From Hyphomicrobiales bacterium (GTDB taxonomy: Bacteria > Pseudomonadota > Alphaproteobacteria > Rhizobiales > JACESI01): a DNA stretch of 36,821 nucleotides. The DNA is taken from assembly GCA_039973685.1 (NCBI GenBank), contig JBDWKL010000017.1:1-36821 (forward strand), written 5' to 3'. The notes under the pieces were generated by a model, which saw only the letters and a list, made by a program, of their open reading frames with translations, was not told the DNA's origin and searched no databases. The translations under genes were made by a program, and so were the position numbers. This document shows, piece by piece, positions 8,577 through 16,475 of this stretch (positions within the stretch are counted from its first letter, which is position 1; each line of letters begins with the position of its first letter).

Positions 8577-9335
8577 CTAATGAACCGATTGGACAAACGC
8601 CCGACAGCGGTCACTGTCTGGATTGCCGAATAATTTTGATGGTGGACCTTGCTCTTCGATTTTTCCCTCATGCAGATAGACAACATTGGAGGAAACATCG
8701 CGGGCAAATTTCATTTCGTGTGTCACCATAATCATGGTGCGGCCTTCTTCGGCTAAGGAGCGGATAACTTTCAACACTTCGCCGACCAGTTCAGGATCGA
8801 GAGCTGAGGTTGGCTCATCAAACAACATGACCCGTGGCTCCATGGCCAAAGCGCGAGCGATGGCCGCGCGCTGCTGTTGGCCGCCTGACATGAAGGCTGG
8901 GTATTGGTCGCGTTTTTCCCAAAGACCGACGGTGTTTAAAATACCCTCTGCCCGCTCGATCGCTTCTTTTTTTGGCGTTTTTAAAACTTGAATAGGGCCT
9001 TCAATGACGTTTTGCAAAACCGTCATATGTTGCCAGAGATTGAAGCCTTGAAAGACCATACCTAGCTGCGAGCGGAAGCGTTCGACCTGCCGTTTATTAG
9101 CAGGCACTAAACCATCTTTCCCCTGTTTAAACTCAAGCGCTTCACCATTAAGGGAAATCTCGCCTTGTGATGGTTGTTCAAGGAGATTGATGCATCTTAA
9201 AAAAGTGCTTTTGCCTGAGCCACTAGAACCGATGATTGACACAACATCACCTTCAGTGGCGCTCAACGAAATGCCTTTGAGAACTTCAAGGGTTCCAAAA
9301 GACTTATGGATATTCTTTACGTCAAGCATACTCAT
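8577..9335 (-). CDS. Polar amino acid ABC transporter ATP-binding protein (HisP/ArtP/GlnQ type)
   Basis: This 252-residue cytoplasmic ATPase energises the importer encoded downstream. Motifs in order are Walker A GSSGSGKST, Q-loop MVFQGFNLWQH, signature MSGGQQQRAAIARALA, Walker B VMLFDEPTSALDP, and H-loop MVTHEM. The insertion around LEFKQGKDGLVPANKRQVER resembles HisP rather than the shorter GlnQ. It is the first gene of the operon, followed 25 bases later by the binding protein. The promoter should lie in the 197-base gap to the divergent aminotransferase. Two near starts exist, 9335 (MSML) and 9329 (ML); neither has a strong ribosome site. Confidence 0.94.
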   Translation of the reverse strand: MSMLDVKNIHKSFGTLEVLKGISLSATEGDVVSIIGSSGSGKSTFLRCINLLEQPSQGEISLNGEALEFKQGKDGLVPANKRQVERFRSQLGMVFQGFNLWQHMTVLQNVIEGPIQVLKTPKKEAIERAEGILNTVGLWEKRDQYPAFMSGGQQQRAAIARALAMEPRVMLFDEPTSALDPELVGEVLKVIRSLAEEGRTMIMVTHEMKFARDVSSNVVYLHEGKIEEQGPPSKLFGNPDSDRCRAFVQSVH

Positions 9336-9532
9336 TTACTCAAAAGCCACTTGTTTTGGACGGATGAAAAACGGTCATTGAAGTTTCCCCTCCCGCCAAC
9401 TCAGCTACATTTCTATTGCTATCATGCGCATTTAATTTGAATGTACAAGCGGATTGTTTGATTCAATTACCCTGTTAGAAGCGTTTGAATTTGATGGTTT
9501 ATATTGCGGTGCACGAGGCTAGGGGGATCCTA

Positions 9533-10720
9533 ATGAGAAAAACGGCAATTTTGGATCGTTTGCAGGGGACGGGCGGTGATAAGTGGGAATTGTATCTAAA
9601 GGCCCGCGCGCTTGTTGCTGAAGGTCGCGATATTATCGAGGTGACAATTGGTGAGCCTGATGTGCCAATGCCAGCTGAGTTGATTGATGCAGCAAGTGCT
9701 GCCATGCATCAAGGCCGAACCAATTACGCAGATGGGCGCGGTGAAATAGGACTGCGTGAGGCTTTGGCAGCTCATTATACCAAAACGCGGGGCCGTTCTT
9801 TTGGTGTCCAAGACATTCTTTGTTTTCCTGGAACGCAAACAAGCTTGTTCAGCGTATTGATGGGCATTGCTGAAGCGGGAGATGAAGTGCTTGTTGGTGA
9901 TCCAATGTACGCCACCTATGAGGGTGTTATTCGGGCCAGTGGTGCAAAGGTGGTGCCTGTTCCTCTGCGTTCTGAAAATGGATTTCGCTTGTCGGTCGAT
10001 GATCTGCGCCAATATGTGAGCGAAAACACAACGGCGATATTGCTCACCACTCCGCATAACCCAACAGGGGCGATTTTGAATGAGGCGGATGTTGCTGAAA
10101 TTGGCGCCTTCGCGAAAGAGCATGATCTTTGGATCGTGTCTGATGAGGTTTATGATCAATTGGTGTTTGATGGGAACACCTTCTACTCCCCGCTTTCTAA
10201 TCCTGATTTGAGCGACCGTGCAATTGCTGTTTCGTCGATCTCAAAATCACATGCAGCGCCCGGTTTTAGAAGCGGCTGGTGTGTTGGGCCATCAGAATTT
10301 ATCGAGCGCTTGTTGCCGTTTTCAGAAGCAATGTTGTTTGGTAGCCAGCCCTTTATCGCGGACATGACAGCGCAAGCAATTCGTGATGGGTCATCTGTGG
10401 CGAAGGGCATGAAGGAGCGTTTTTCCACGCGCGCGGCTCTGCTGGTTGATCGCTTATCAAAAGAGACAAGCTTGCAAGCGACAATGCCGCAAGCAGGCAT
10501 GTTTGCAATGGTGGATGTATCTTCTACAGGTCTATCAGGCCGCGATTATGCGCTGGACCTTTTAGAGAAATTTGAGGTTGCCGTTATGCCCGGTTCATCG
10601 TTTGGGACAACGGTTGAAAACTGGGTGCGGGTCGCACTCACCATTGATGATGAGCCGTTTGAAGAAGCGTGCAATCGCATTATTGAACACTCAAAAAGCT
10701 TCGAAGGAAACCGACCATGA
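9533..10720 (+). CDS. Class I/II aminotransferase (aspartate aminotransferase-like)
   Basis: This is a 395-residue PLP-dependent aminotransferase. The start at 9533 (MRKTAILDRLQGTGGDKWEL) follows an AGGGGG ribosome site; an in-frame upstream ATG at 9485 has none. Motifs include VTIGEPDVPMP near the N-terminus, NYADGRG, the substrate-carboxylate motif TPHNPTGAIL, VSDEVYDQLVFDG, and the Schiff-base lysine K238 in SSISKSHAAPGFRSGW. It overlaps the next gene by ATGA, so the two are translationally coupled. Facing away from an amino acid importer, it may degrade an imported amino acid (inference). The amino donor is unknown. Confidence 0.9.
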   Translation: MRKTAILDRLQGTGGDKWELYLKARALVAEGRDIIEVTIGEPDVPMPAELIDAASAAMHQGRTNYADGRGEIGLREALAAHYTKTRGRSFGVQDILCFPGTQTSLFSVLMGIAEAGDEVLVGDPMYATYEGVIRASGAKVVPVPLRSENGFRLSVDDLRQYVSENTTAILLTTPHNPTGAILNEADVAEIGAFAKEHDLWIVSDEVYDQLVFDGNTFYSPLSNPDLSDRAIAVSSISKSHAAPGFRSGWCVGPSEFIERLLPFSEAMLFGSQPFIADMTAQAIRDGSSVAKGMKERFSTRAALLVDRLSKETSLQATMPQAGMFAMVDVSSTGLSGRDYALDLLEKFEVAVMPGSSFGTTVENWVRVALTIDDEPFEEACNRIIEHSKSFEGNRP

Positions 10721-11886
10721 GTGCCACGCCATCCCGTCCATGGCTTGTGCTGGCAGGTCTTGCTTTGGGTGTTACGGCGACCAATGGTTTAGCGCGGTTT
10801 GCCTATGGGTTGTTATTGCCTGCCATGCAATCTGAAATGGGTTGGAGTTATGCGCAGGCCGGTTGGCTGAACACAGCAAACGCGCTTGGTTATCTTGCAG
10901 GCGCTATCATAACCATGTTGATGATTAGGCGGGTCACGCCAGCGCATTTGTTCGCCTTTGGGTTGATCACGACCACTTTGGCGCTTCTAGCGACAGGCCT
11001 CAATACGGCTCTTTGGTGGCAAACCTTGTGGCGGATCTTGGCAGGGTTGTTTGGTGCAATGTCGTTTTCAACAGCTGGGGCATTGGCGGCAGGTTTGTTT
11101 CAAGATGACAAACGACGCAATGCGCTGGCCATTGCGATTTTGTTCGGTACAGGTGGTGGTTTGGGGATTGTGCTTGCTGGCGCTGTTCTCCCATTAATGC
11201 TGGATGCCTATGGATCGAGCGCTTGGCCGAACGGTTGGGTATTTATTGGTTTTGCAGCGCTGTCATTTCTACCGCTTAGTCTTTGGGCTTCTATGCAATT
11301 GCATGTTCCCAAACAAGAACGAGCCGAAGCCGTCCCGCTGCCAATACGCCGTATGTTGCCGGAGATCATCGGCTACGGAGGGTTTGGCTTGGGCTACATC
11401 GTCTATCTAACGTTCCTGTCTGCATGGATGAGCGAGCAGGGAACGGGCGCCTTATTCATTGCCTTTGTCTGGGTTTTGCTTGGCGTGTGTTTGTGTTTTT
11501 CGCCCTTAGTCTGGAGGCCTATCTTAGAGCGCTATGCGTCGGGACTTCCTTTGGCGTTGATTTTGGTCTGCGTCGCGATTGGCTCAGCTCTTCCTGTGGT
11601 GCTGCCTAATGGTCCCGTGTTGTTGTTTTCTGCCGTGGTGTTTGGCTTGTCGGTGTTTATGGCACCGGGTGCCGTCACAAGCTTCACCCGCCAAAATTTG
11701 CCGCCAGAAAGTTGGGGGCGGGCCATTAGCTTGTTCACTGTCATCTTCGCCGTAGCGCAGACCCTTGGGCCTTATGGTGCCGGAATTGTTGGTGATCTGT
11801 TTGAGAATATCGGCGTAAGCTTGCTCGTTGCGGCTGGCTTGTTGCTGTTGGGTGCAGTTGCGGCGTTAATGCAGAAACCGCTTTGA
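10717..11886 (+). CDS. MFS transporter, YbfB/YjiJ-like
   Basis: This is a 389-residue integral membrane carrier with about 12 hydrophobic segments, in the YbfB/YjiJ branch of the major facilitator superfamily. The N-terminal GLALGVTATNGLARFAYGLL and LPAMQSEMGWSYAQAGWLNT are typical of that branch, as are TANALGYLAGAI and LFGTGGGLGIVLAG. Its ATG overlaps the aminotransferase stop (ATGA), so the two are co-translated and probably share a metabolite. Whether it imports or exports, and what, is not visible. Confidence 0.85.
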   Translation: MSATPSRPWLVLAGLALGVTATNGLARFAYGLLLPAMQSEMGWSYAQAGWLNTANALGYLAGAIITMLMIRRVTPAHLFAFGLITTTLALLATGLNTALWWQTLWRILAGLFGAMSFSTAGALAAGLFQDDKRRNALAIAILFGTGGGLGIVLAGAVLPLMLDAYGSSAWPNGWVFIGFAALSFLPLSLWASMQLHVPKQERAEAVPLPIRRMLPEIIGYGGFGLGYIVYLTFLSAWMSEQGTGALFIAFVWVLLGVCLCFSPLVWRPILERYASGLPLALILVCVAIGSALPVVLPNGPVLLFSAVVFGLSVFMAPGAVTSFTRQNLPPESWGRAISLFTVIFAVAQTLGPYGAGIVGDLFENIGVSLLVAAGLLLLGAVAALMQKPL

Positions 11887-12095
11887 TCTTTTGGTAAACT
11901 ATCAACCGATGGGAACTGTAAAGATATCGTATTGGAATAGCTCCCAAAGTTCGCTAAGCATGCCATTAACCAGATAGCGTCCGCAGACGATTGGGGCTGA
12001 TTTACATAAGAAAAATTATTCTAAATGTCGAATAGTGTACGCTCGCAAAATAGGGAGGCGATGTGGTGCGCACTCCCATTCATTGGAGAGTAAAG

Positions 12096-12320
12096 ATGGA
12101 ACAAAAAGAAATCGATAGATTCGATTGCCAAGACGAAGAGGGCAATATTTATACGGTAATACAATGGACTAAAATTAGTGTTTTTAAACCGATAAGAGAA
12201 AAGCAGAGTAAAGGTGAAGGACAAACTCGGTACGCTTTAACGAGCGGTGATGGTGTTGAGTATGTCGATGAAGAGCAATTTATGATATTCGATACGGGGC
12301 TCTTAATTCGGAAAGTTTGA
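12096..12320 (+). CDS. Small conserved-type hypothetical protein (74 aa)
   Basis: This is a short soluble protein, MEQKEIDRFDCQDEEGNIYT and onward, with no signal or membrane segment. The pattern YTVIQWTKI, then YALTSGDGVEYVDEEQFMIF and GLLIRKV, resembles small beta-rich hypothetical proteins found across proteobacteria. I know no function. A GGAGAG ribosome site five bases before ATG 12096 supports it being real and fixes the start over an in-frame codon at 12063. It is monocistronic, between the MFS gene and the tRNA region. Confidence 0.65.
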   Translation: MEQKEIDRFDCQDEEGNIYTVIQWTKISVFKPIREKQSKGEGQTRYALTSGDGVEYVDEEQFMIFDTGLLIRKV

Positions 12321-12392
12321 TGCTTTGCATTATCTCTAAAACACATATTGGTTATTTTGTCGTTTGGTCACTTCTGCAATGGCATCCAATAT

Positions 12393-12443
12393 GCTGTCCG
12401 CCCCATCGGAGCAGTGAGCGAAGCGAATTTGCGTGAGATAAAA
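12393..12443. repeat. 51-bp direct repeat, copy 1
   Basis: This 51-base sequence starts GCTGTCCGCCCCATCGGAGC and ends GCGTGAGATAAAA. It is repeated exactly at 12490-12540, with 46 bases between copies. Each copy contains short internal alternations of GAGCGAAGCGAA type. Copies are non-coding, downstream of tRNA-Phe on its strand. Confidence 0.85.
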
Positions 12444-12489
12444 CGATAGTGCCTCAGACTGCACTTGCGAGCGAAGAGCGATCCGGACG

Positions 12490-12540
12490 GCTGTCCGCCC
12501 CATCGGAGCAGTGAGCGAAGCGAATTTGCGTGAGATAAAA
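12490..12540. repeat. 51-bp direct repeat, copy 2 (abuts tRNA-Phe)
   Basis: This is an exact second copy of the 51-base unit at 12393-12443. It ends one base before the CCA end of tRNA-Phe, so on the tRNA strand the primary transcript would run TTTTTATCTCACGC straight into the repeat. The repeat does not include tRNA sequence, so it does not look like a simple phage attachment duplication. Confidence 0.85.
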
Positions 12541-12541
12541 A

Positions 12542-12617
12542 TGGTGCCCGGAGGCGGATTTGAACCACCGACACGCGGATTTTCAATCCGCTGCTCTACC
12601 AACTGAGCTATCCGGGC
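12542..12617 (-). tRNA. tRNA-Phe (GAA)
   Basis: A 76-base tRNA folds into the standard cloverleaf. Acceptor GCCCGGA pairs with TCCGGGC, the D arm is GCTCAGTTGGTAGAGC, the anticodon arm GCGGATTGAAAATCCGC carries GAA, and the T arm is GGTGGTTCAAATCCGCC. The CCA end is encoded. It lies beside yacG-maf-infA, an arrangement familiar from rhizobial genomes. Confidence 0.97.
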
Positions 12618-12784
12618 ATGCAAATTCAAGACGGTTGTCATCATTGAATAAGCGGAGGACGAACAAGCATCCTGAGGGCGCGTTATAGAGCCTTCATATT
12701 CGCCTGTCCAGTGGTGTAATGGTCAGAAATAAAAGAAAATTTCCAAGGCGACGAAACAAGCCAAAAGACTAGGTTTCTAAGTGC

Positions 12785-12970
12785 CTAATCATCGCGACTA
12801 TTGTCGTTTTCTGCAAGATCCGGCGGGCTTTGGTCATTGGCGGGAATGCCATATCCACCACCCAGCCATCGGTTAAGGTCAATATCCTTGCATCGATCAG
12901 AGCAAAACGGCGCTGTCGCTTTTTGTTCTGGGTTGCCACAAATTGGGCATTTGGCTGGCTTGGGTGCCAT
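12785..12970 (-). CDS. yacG: Zinc-binding DNA gyrase inhibitor YacG
   Basis: This is a 61-residue zinc-finger protein of the YacG family, whose E. coli member binds GyrB and inhibits gyrase. The four zinc cysteines are in CPICG and [18 protein letters not shown], a perfect family signature. I start at ATG 12970, which overlaps the maf stop as TAATG and gives [11 protein letters not shown]. An upstream TTG at 12988 would add six residues. The C-terminal tail is short and acidic, as usual. Confidence 0.92.
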   Translation of the reverse strand: MAPKPAKCPICGNPEQKATAPFCSDRCKDIDLNRWLGGGYGIPANDQSPPDLAENDNSRDD

Positions 12971-13602
12971 TAGTCGAGGCCGAGCCAAGAAAAATGCACG
13001 GGATAGCCTTCGCCTGCGAGCATATTCACTGTTTCATTGAGCGGAAGGCCAACGACGCCAGTGTATGAACCAATCAGCTTCACGACGAATGCACCAGCAA
13101 GACCTTGGATGGCATAACCACCTGCTTTGCCGCGCCATTCGCCAGAGGCAAGATAGGCTTCGCTTTCAAGGGCTGAGATGCGTTTCATACGAACGCGGGT
13201 CTCAACCAATTTATTCACAACCTTGCCGCCCGGTGTCATTAAACAAATGGCTGTAAAGACACGGTGCGCGCGCCCTGACAAGTGGCGTAAGTTATCAGAA
13301 GCTTGATCGATGGTTTCTGCTTTTGGCAAAACAAGTCTGCCACGAGCAACCACTGTATCGGCTGCTAGAATATAAGCGCCTTCACGTCTGCCATCACGAA
13401 TGGCTTGTCTGGCGCATACATCTGCCTTGGTGCGAGCAAGGCGGCGCGCCAAATCTTTTGGCAATTCTTTGCGCTGTTGTGTTTCGTCAATATCCGCTGG
13501 CATCAGGTGGTCGGGTTCGACATTCACCTGTTGCAAAAGCTGCAAACGTCGCGGAGACGATGATGCTAAAATGAGCGTTGGCTTGGAGCGTTGCTCTGCC
13601 AT
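12970..13602 (-). CDS. maf: Maf family nucleotide pyrophosphatase
   Basis: This 210-residue cytoplasmic house-cleaning enzyme hydrolyses non-canonical or excess nucleoside triphosphates to monophosphates. It starts [20 protein letters not shown], carrying the Maf substrate motif SSSPRR. Further signatures are the catalytic region [29 protein letters not shown], the [20 protein letters not shown] block, and [11 protein letters not shown] near the C-terminus. It sits 24 bases after infA and overlaps yacG, matching the conserved order in related bacteria. Whether it prefers dTTP/UTP (YhdE-like) or modified pyrimidines is not certain. Confidence 0.94.
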   Translation of the reverse strand: MAEQRSKPTLILASSSPRRLQLLQQVNVEPDHLMPADIDETQQRKELPKDLARRLARTKADVCARQAIRDGRREGAYILAADTVVARGRLVLPKAETIDQASDNLRHLSGRAHRVFTAICLMTPGGKVVNKLVETRVRMKRISALESEAYLASGEWRGKAGGYAIQGLAGAFVVKLIGSYTGVVGLPLNETVNMLAGEGYPVHFSWLGLD

Positions 13603-13626
13603 GACGAAGTACCCTGTGCTAAAAGC

Positions 13627-13845
13627 TTATTTGAAGCGGTAGGTGATACGGCCTTTTGTAAGGTCGTAAGGTGTCATTTCCACCAACACTTTATCGCCCG
13701 CAAGAACCCTAATCCGGTTTTTGCGCATGCGGCCTGCTGTGTGGGCGATGATCTCGTGATCATTTTCGAGTTTGACGCGGAAAGTCGCGTTGGGCAAAAG
13801 TTCGCTGACCACGCCAGGAAACTCAAGCATCTCTTCTTTAGCCAT
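13627..13845 (-). CDS. infA: Translation initiation factor IF-1
   Basis: This is a 72-residue single S1/OB-fold protein that occupies the ribosomal A site during initiation. [20 protein letters not shown], the core [20 protein letters not shown], and [20 protein letters not shown] are near-identical to alphaproteobacterial IF-1. I use ATG 13845 because AAGGA lies five bases upstream; the in-frame ATG at 13851 would overlap that site. It heads the infA-maf-yacG operon, with its promoter in the 131 bases before it. Confidence 0.98.
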   Translation of the reverse strand: MAKEEMLEFPGVVSELLPNATFRVKLENDHEIIAHTAGRMRKNRIRVLAGDKVLVEMTPYDLTKGRITYRFK

Positions 13846-13976
13846 TCTCATCCTTTATGATTGACTGCTGTATCAGCCCCATAGACTGATTTTGCCGGAA
13901 ACTACAGAATAAATCGCAAAAAGTGAACCGATTGATTGGTTTTTTGATGAACGTCTCGATTTTTTGATCTGGTGCG

Positions 13977-14441
13977 CTATTCTTGCCAGTCGAAACGCTG
14001 CTTTATTTTGCGGGCAAGTTCATCTCTTACAGCCCGATAAGCGTCCATTTTCTGGTCGCGGCTACCGGTCGATAGTGTTGGATCAGGCAAGGCCCACAGC
14101 TCAATATCTGCGGGGTCAACGTCGGTTATCTCTGCCATTCGATCGCGTGCATCGGGGGTGAGTGCTATGATCAGATCAAATTCACCTTCGCCCAATTCGT
14201 CATAGGTTTTAGGATTATGCGTCGAAATGTCGACGCCCGCCTCATTCATTACGGATTTAACGAAAGGGTCGTTTTCGCCGGAGAAGACGCCTGCGGAGCG
14301 GAAATAAATCTGTTTTGGATACAAGGTCCGTGCAATGGCAGAGGCCATTGGCGAGCGGATGACATTCATGGTGCAGGCGAAAAGTACGGATTGCGGAGCA
14401 CCGTCACCAGCATTGCCTGCTTTTATTGTCGCATCTACCAT
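13977..14441 (-). CDS. Low molecular weight phosphatase family protein (arsenate reductase/LMW-PTP fold)
   Basis: This 154-residue protein carries the P-loop C-X5-R in SVLFACTMNVIRSPMASAIA and a general-acid Asp in LPDPTLS. These are the two catalytic elements of low molecular weight phosphotyrosine phosphatases and related arsenate reductases. I begin at ATG 14441, one base after the UPF0262 stop, with a strong AAGGGAGG ribosome site inside that gene. No second catalytic cysteine typical of thioredoxin-coupled ArsC is obvious, so phosphatase activity seems likelier. The position between UPF0262 and infA is conserved in rhizobia, but its cellular role is unclear. Confidence 0.87.
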   Translation of the reverse strand: MVDATIKAGNAGDGAPQSVLFACTMNVIRSPMASAIARTLYPKQIYFRSAGVFSGENDPFVKSVMNEAGVDISTHNPKTYDELGEGEFDLIIALTPDARDRMAEITDVDPADIELWALPDPTLSTGSRDQKMDAYRAVRDELARKIKQRFDWQE

Positions 14442-14442
14442 A

Positions 14443-14934
14443 TCAGCCTCCCTTCGGTTGTAGGGCACAAAGGAGGGTAAAGAGGCGGCGGGCTGTGTCA
14501 AAATCAATTTCTAGTTTACCCGCAAGGCGGTCTTGCAAAAGCTCTGACCCCTCGTTGTGAATGCCGCGTCTTGCCATATCTATTGCTTCAATCTTACCCG
14601 GAGTTGCAGAGCGGATCGCCGCATAATAGCTCTCACAAATCATGAAATAGTCTTTGATGGTGGAACGAAACGGCGTCATCGACAAAATATGTGTGATGGT
14701 TGCCTCCGACCCGTCTTCGCCAATTTCCATCACGAAGCGGCCATCGAGATTAGAAAGTTTCAACGTGTAAGGCCCGCCCTCATGATTTGTGGGTTGGAAG
14801 GAATTTTCTTCAATAATGTCGAAAATCGCAACAGAACGCTCTTGCTCGACATCCGGTGTCGCGCGGCCAATGGAGGCTTCATCCAGCGTAACGCTGACCA
14901 GCCTGTTGTTTTTATCATTGTTTGCTGCGGACAT
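14443..14934 (-). CDS. UPF0262 family protein
   Basis: This is a member of a conserved alphaproteobacterial family of unknown function. Characteristic stretches are [94 protein letters not shown] and [13 protein letters not shown]. Length 163 residues from ATG 14934 matches the family. A GTG at 14961 would extend it by nine residues, and neither start has a clear ribosome site. It lies between hisD and the phosphatase gene, almost touching the latter. No membrane segment or known catalytic motif is visible. Confidence 0.92.
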   Translation of the reverse strand: MSAANNDKNNRLVSVTLDEASIGRATPDVEQERSVAIFDIIEENSFQPTNHEGGPYTLKLSNLDGRFVMEIGEDGSEATITHILSMTPFRSTIKDYFMICESYYAAIRSATPGKIEAIDMARRGIHNEGSELLQDRLAGKLEIDFDTARRLFTLLCALQPKGG

Positions 14935-14970
14935 GGGGATGTTTGGTTGTTGCCGACTCACACGTTGGTT

Positions 14971-16290
14971 TTAGAGATTTAGACGAATGCTGACAGACTT
15001 ACCGTGTGCGTCAAGTCCCTCTGCCTTCGCAAGCGATATTGCAGCAGGGCCAATGGCGCGCAATTGATCTGGTCCACATTTTAAAATTGATGTGCGTTTG
15101 ACGAAGTCGAGGACGGAAAGACCTGAGGAAAAACGGGCAGAACGCGCGGTTGGTAAAACGTGGTTAGAGCCGCCAACATAATCGCCAATTGCTTCTGGGG
15201 TGTGGGCACCAATGAAAATCGCACCTGCATTTCTAACACGGTTTGCTAGATCATCGGCATTGCTTGTTGCAATTTCCAAGTGCTCGGCTGCAATCCTATC
15301 AATGAGGGCGATTGAGTTGTTGACGTCATCAACCAAAATAACAGCGCCATAAGTCTCCCAGCTTTCGCGCGCAACTTTCTCACGCGGTAGAGTGGTGAGC
15401 TGGCGTTCAACGGCTTCAATAACGGCTTCACCAAAGGCTGCGTCATCCGTCATCAACATGGATTGCGCGGCGGTGTCGTGCTCTGCTTGTGCCAATAGGT
15501 CGAGTGCTACCCAATCAGGATTATTGTGGCCGTCTGCCACAATCAAGACCTCTGATGGGCCTGCGATCATATCAATGCCGACTGTGCCAAATACGCGACG
15601 TTTGGCGGCTGCGACAAAGGCATTGCCGGGGCCAACTATTTTGGCAACAGGGGCAATCGTCTCAGTACCATATGCAAGGGCTGCGACAGCTTGTGCTCCG
15701 CCGATACGGTAGATCTCATCGACGCCAGCAAGTTTAGCAGCAGCTAGAACCAGCGGATTGATTTCCCCATCAGGTGTTGGAACCACCATCACCACGCGGT
15801 CAACACCAGCAACTTTTGCAGGAATGGCGTTCATCAAAACGGAGCTTGGATAACTTGCCGTGCCGCCTGGAACATAAAGACCGACAGATTGAAGTGCCGT
15901 CCAGCGTGACCCCAACTCCACGCCGATTGCATCTTCATACCGGTCATCTTTCGGCTTTTGACGTTCGTGGTGGGAGCGGATGCGACTAGCTGCAAGTTCA
16001 AGTGCTTCCAACGTTTCAGCGTCGCAAGCTTTTAGGGCTTCATCGATCTCAAGGGATGAAATCGCAAGACCTGAATTTGAAAGATCCGTGCGGTCAAATT
16101 TCAGCGTGTAGTCAATGACAGCCTGATCACCATGAGTGCGAACCGTCTCAATAATATCGCGGACAATAGTATCCACATCTTCCGATACTTCGCGCTTAGC
16201 GTTGAGCATGGATTGGAAATCATTGTTGAAATCTGGATCGTTTTGATTGAGGCGCTGAACCAAAGTTGGCTCCTGATCTAGCTTGGTCAT
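14971..16290 (-). CDS. hisD: Histidinol dehydrogenase
   Basis: This 439-residue zinc enzyme catalyses the last two oxidations of histidine biosynthesis, L-histidinol to L-histidine with NAD+. Conserved segments include GLYVPGGTASYPSSVLMNAI, RIGGAQAVAALAYGTETI, KIVGPGNAFVAAAKRRVFG, IDMIAGPSEVLIVADG, LLAQAEHDTAAQSML, and the catalytic region AAEHLEIATSNAD followed by GGSNHVLPTARSARFSSGLS. Zinc ligands Q/H and D/H are present in AQAEHD and later in ExxG-type positions. It leads the downstream set UPF0262-phosphatase. Other his genes are not adjacent, as is usual in rhizobia. Confidence 0.98.
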   Translation of the reverse strand: MTKLDQEPTLVQRLNQNDPDFNNDFQSMLNAKREVSEDVDTIVRDIIETVRTHGDQAVIDYTLKFDRTDLSNSGLAISSLEIDEALKACDAETLEALELAASRIRSHHERQKPKDDRYEDAIGVELGSRWTALQSVGLYVPGGTASYPSSVLMNAIPAKVAGVDRVVMVVPTPDGEINPLVLAAAKLAGVDEIYRIGGAQAVAALAYGTETIAPVAKIVGPGNAFVAAAKRRVFGTVGIDMIAGPSEVLIVADGHNNPDWVALDLLAQAEHDTAAQSMLMTDDAAFGEAVIEAVERQLTTLPREKVARESWETYGAVILVDDVNNSIALIDRIAAEHLEIATSNADDLANRVRNAGAIFIGAHTPEAIGDYVGGSNHVLPTARSARFSSGLSVLDFVKRTSILKCGPDQLRAIGPAAISLAKAEGLDAHGKSVSIRLNL

Positions 16291-16475
16291 CGTTCGTTGT
16301 GGTTGTAGCGCTTTTTGGCTTTGTGTCCACTATTTCGCCCTCATTTGTTGCTTTTTACCAGTCATCAGCTGTTCAGATTACTTGGCCTATCTTATGGAAT
16401 GGAAAAATGGTTGAGTTTTACTGACCGCCTAATCAAATTTTTAATGGGCGTGAAGGATTAGATGAGGATAAATAA

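Noticed and set aside
12336-12644. Minus-strand open frame of about 102 codons across tRNA-Phe and both 51-bp repeats
   Set aside because: Its RIAQLVEQRIENPRVGGSNP stretch is simply the tRNA sequence translated, a common annotation artefact, and the rest is the repeat read in two frames.
12709-12735. tRNA-like fragment resembling a D-arm (CCAGTGGTGTAATGGTCAG)
   Set aside because: No acceptor, anticodon or T arm can be completed around it; at most a chance match or an old tRNA scrap.
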